Part shown: positions 62,556 through 64,000 of the stretch, piece after piece | Numbering within the stretch: the first letter of the stretch is position 1 | Layout: each line of letters begins with the position of its first letter | Source of the DNA: Burkholderiaceae bacterium | Lineage (GTDB): Bacteria; Pseudomonadota; Gammaproteobacteria; Burkholderiales; Burkholderiaceae_E | Reading direction: 5' to 3' | Assembly: GCA_023954015.1 (NCBI GenBank) | Contig: JAMLIS010000002.1 | Location: 1-64,000, forward strand | Length of the DNA: 64,000 bases | Program-made: the position numbers and the translations under genes | Notes under the pieces: model-generated | The model's database searches: none | The model's input: the letters and a program-made list of their open reading frames with translations, nothing else | Told to the model about the DNA's origin: nothing

Positions 62556-63422
62556 TCAGCATCGGATCCCGACGGACGCAAGCGCCTGCAGCGGTCCGGC
62601 GGATCGCAGCGCCTCGAGTCGTTCCGGCTCGCGTACGAAGAAGGTGCCGCCGTAGGCCAGCGCGTTGATCGAGATCCCCTCGAAATGCTCGTGGCTGCGG
62701 GGCACGAGCAGCAGCCAGCCGTCGGCAACGAGCAGGTTCGACGCCGGTAGCAGGCCGCGCGCATCCGGAACGAGTGCCAGCGCCCGCAGCGCCTCGACGA
62801 ATCCCTCGTGGATGCTGTCGGCCATGCGCTCGACGGGCATTCCGATCGCACACTCGATGCGCACGAAGCAGTGCTTCACGGCCAGCTTCGGGTGCACGGC
62901 CGTGGCGAGCGGCGGTTGCCCGGCCGGCAACCCCGGCAGCCATTCGCCCAGGCTCGCGTTGCCCGCGCCGCTCGGGATCCATTGCAGGTGCTTGTGCCGC
63001 TGGCTTGCACCGGCCGCCGCACCACCATTGTAGAAGCCCAGTCCGCCCGCCTCGGCGAGCACGCGCGCGAGCGCGGCGAAGTCGGTTCGGTCGAGCGGCT
63101 CGAGCTGTTCGCGGAACGTGTTGGTCGCGATGACGATATGGCGGGCCGACACGGGGAACTTATTCAGTATCGCCCTGTGATGCGCGCCGAGCGCGCCGAG
63201 CGTCAGCGCCGGATCGGGCGCGAGGAATGGATCGAAGTCCGGATCGCGCGGTCCGCCGGGAATCGCAGCGCTCCTGCCGGCGAGTGTCGAAACCGAGCGC
63301 ACGACGAAACGAAGGCCGTCTTCGACGAGTTCGCTCGGCTCGGTGACGATCGGTTCCAGGTCGCCCGACGCGAGTGCGCTGCGCGCGCGCTCGTCGACGA
63401 GCCGGAGGAAATCGGCGGTCAT
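62556..63422 (-). CDS. ATP adenylyltransferase (Ap4A phosphorylase II) family protein
   Basis: 288 residues from ATG 63422. The HIT-like catalytic motif is SQRHKHLQWIP, preceded by LGFYNGGAAAGAS, the family's nucleotide loop; HIVIATNTFREQLEPL is also typical. The C-terminal part (SNLLVADGWLLLVPRSHEHF) matches the DUF4922/C-terminal domain. These enzymes phosphorolyse diadenosine tetraphosphate to ATP and ADP. Alone in its unit, converging on the EamA gene. Confidence 0.88.
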   Translation of the reverse strand: MTADFLRLVDERARSALASGDLEPIVTEPSELVEDGLRFVVRSVSTLAGRSAAIPGGPRDPDFDPFLAPDPALTLGALGAHHRAILNKFPVSARHIVIATNTFREQLEPLDRTDFAALARVLAEAGGLGFYNGGAAAGASQRHKHLQWIPSGAGNASLGEWLPGLPAGQPPLATAVHPKLAVKHCFVRIECAIGMPVERMADSIHEGFVEALRALALVPDARGLLPASNLLVADGWLLLVPRSHEHFEGISINALAYGGTFFVREPERLEALRSAGPLQALASVGIRC

Positions 63423-63456
63423 CGAAGCTCCAGCGGAAGAATGCGGGCCGACGACC

Positions 63457-64000
63457 TCACTGCGGCGGTTGCAGTCCCACGACGACGGTGCGCGCGCGCG
63501 CCGCCGAGAACACTCCGGCCGGTACATCGACGGGAATCGACTTCACTTCGGCCAGCGTACGCGAGTCGAACACCACGAGCCGTCCTGCCGGCGCTCCCAT
63601 GCTGCGATCGCCCGAGTAGCGCGCGCTCACGTAGAAGAAATCGCCGCGCGCGGTGTATTCGGGAAAATTCGAATGGGTGAGCGTTCCTGCGACGTCGAGA
63701 GTGCGAACCACCTGCAGCGTCTCCTTGTCGATGAACTGGAGCTTGCTCGCGTTCGGGCCCTTGCCGACGATGTCGACCACCACGTAGGGTGCGTTCGGAT
63801 GCGCGGCCGGCGACTCGGTCGGGCCGATCACCGGGATCCGTTCGACGACGTCGAAGGTGTCCATGTCGAACACCGTCACCTCGAACGACTTGCAGTCGTC
63901 CTCGCCGATGTTCGTGCCGAAACCCAGCAGGCGCCCTTTCGAGCGGACGACCGCACCCGACCCGACGTGCGGCTTGCAGCCGGCCGGAATGCGACGCACG
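63457..64000 (-). CDS. Cytochrome-d1-type beta-propeller protein, C-terminal part (NirF-like, partial)
   Basis: The frame enters from the right edge and stops at 63457, showing about 181 C-terminal residues. Repeated blades are visible: FEVTVFDMDTFDVVERIPVI, AAHPNAPYVVVDIVGKG, LQFIDKETLQVVRTLDVAGT and GRLVVFDSRTLAEVKSIPVD. The end, PAGVFSAARARTVVVGL, resembles the NirF ending. NirF takes part in heme d1 synthesis for nitrite reductase cd1; NirN and NirS share the fold and cannot be ruled out. The visible part has no heme c motif. Confidence 0.6.
   Translation of the reverse strand, partial: VRRIPAGCKPHVGSGAVVRSKGRLLGFGTNIGEDDCKSFEVTVFDMDTFDVVERIPVIGPTESPAAHPNAPYVVVDIVGKGPNASKLQFIDKETLQVVRTLDVAGTLTHSNFPEYTARGDFFYVSARYSGDRSMGAPAGRLVVFDSRTLAEVKSIPVDVPAGVFSAARARTVVVGLQPPQ

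Overview
The window looks like a chromosome segment of a high-GC, facultatively denitrifying betaproteobacterium, probably Burkholderiales. Three things point there: a DUF2863 protein, a YejBEF/FabI/SelD housekeeping neighbourhood, and a complete type II secretion (gsp) locus. They sit beside genes for sulfur oxidation (left edge), nitrosative-stress or denitrification functions, and anaerobic benzoyl-CoA degradation. Coding density is very high, no gene-free stretch exceeds 300 bases, and most neighbours overlap by ATGA, GTGA, TTGA or TGATG junctions. I see no tRNA, rRNA, CRISPR array, insertion sequence or prophage gene.

Layout. 1-1222: edge of a sox locus (5' part of a SoxC-like gene, a SoxR-like ArsR regulator, a divergent secreted thioredoxin, and a dyad over both divergent promoters). 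1269-12118: DUF2863, dnaQ, an RND efflux pump with its adaptor, rnhA, cfa, a methyltransferase and mltD. 12132-22310: yejBEF, fabI, selD, a LolD/FtsX-like ABC exporter and a CrtC/AttH-like secreted protein. 22336-34005: gspG-H-I-J-K-L-M-N-D-E-F on the minus strand, with gspC divergent, then thyA.

34877-60522 is the metabolic heart of the window. A GNAT acetyltransferase and an Rrf2 regulator (BadL/BadM-like) diverge from an aromatic-acid ABC importer (livKHMGF), a PaaK-like CoA ligase and a second, divergent CoA ligase. Next come DUF2249, a heme-copper-oxidase-like membrane protein, hemerythrin, a tandem-GNAT protein, a DUF59 protein, NnrS and MarC. The minus-strand catabolic operon had-oah-dch-bcrCBAD-fdx encodes ATP-dependent class I benzoyl-CoA reductase, its ferredoxin and the ring-opening steps. 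Divergent korAB recharges the ferredoxin with electrons from 2-oxoglutarate, followed by a ferritin-like protein and a RidA protein. Three FNR/ANR-type boxes (36099, 45314, 57310) lie exactly where a class II activator should sit relative to a -10-like hexamer. A near-perfect palindrome at 57241-57264 could add effector-responsive repression.

60984-64000: folA behind an apparently leaderless promoter, an EamA transporter, an Ap4A phosphorylase-like enzyme, and the 3' end of a cytochrome-d1-type propeller gene (NirF-like), which again suggests denitrification.
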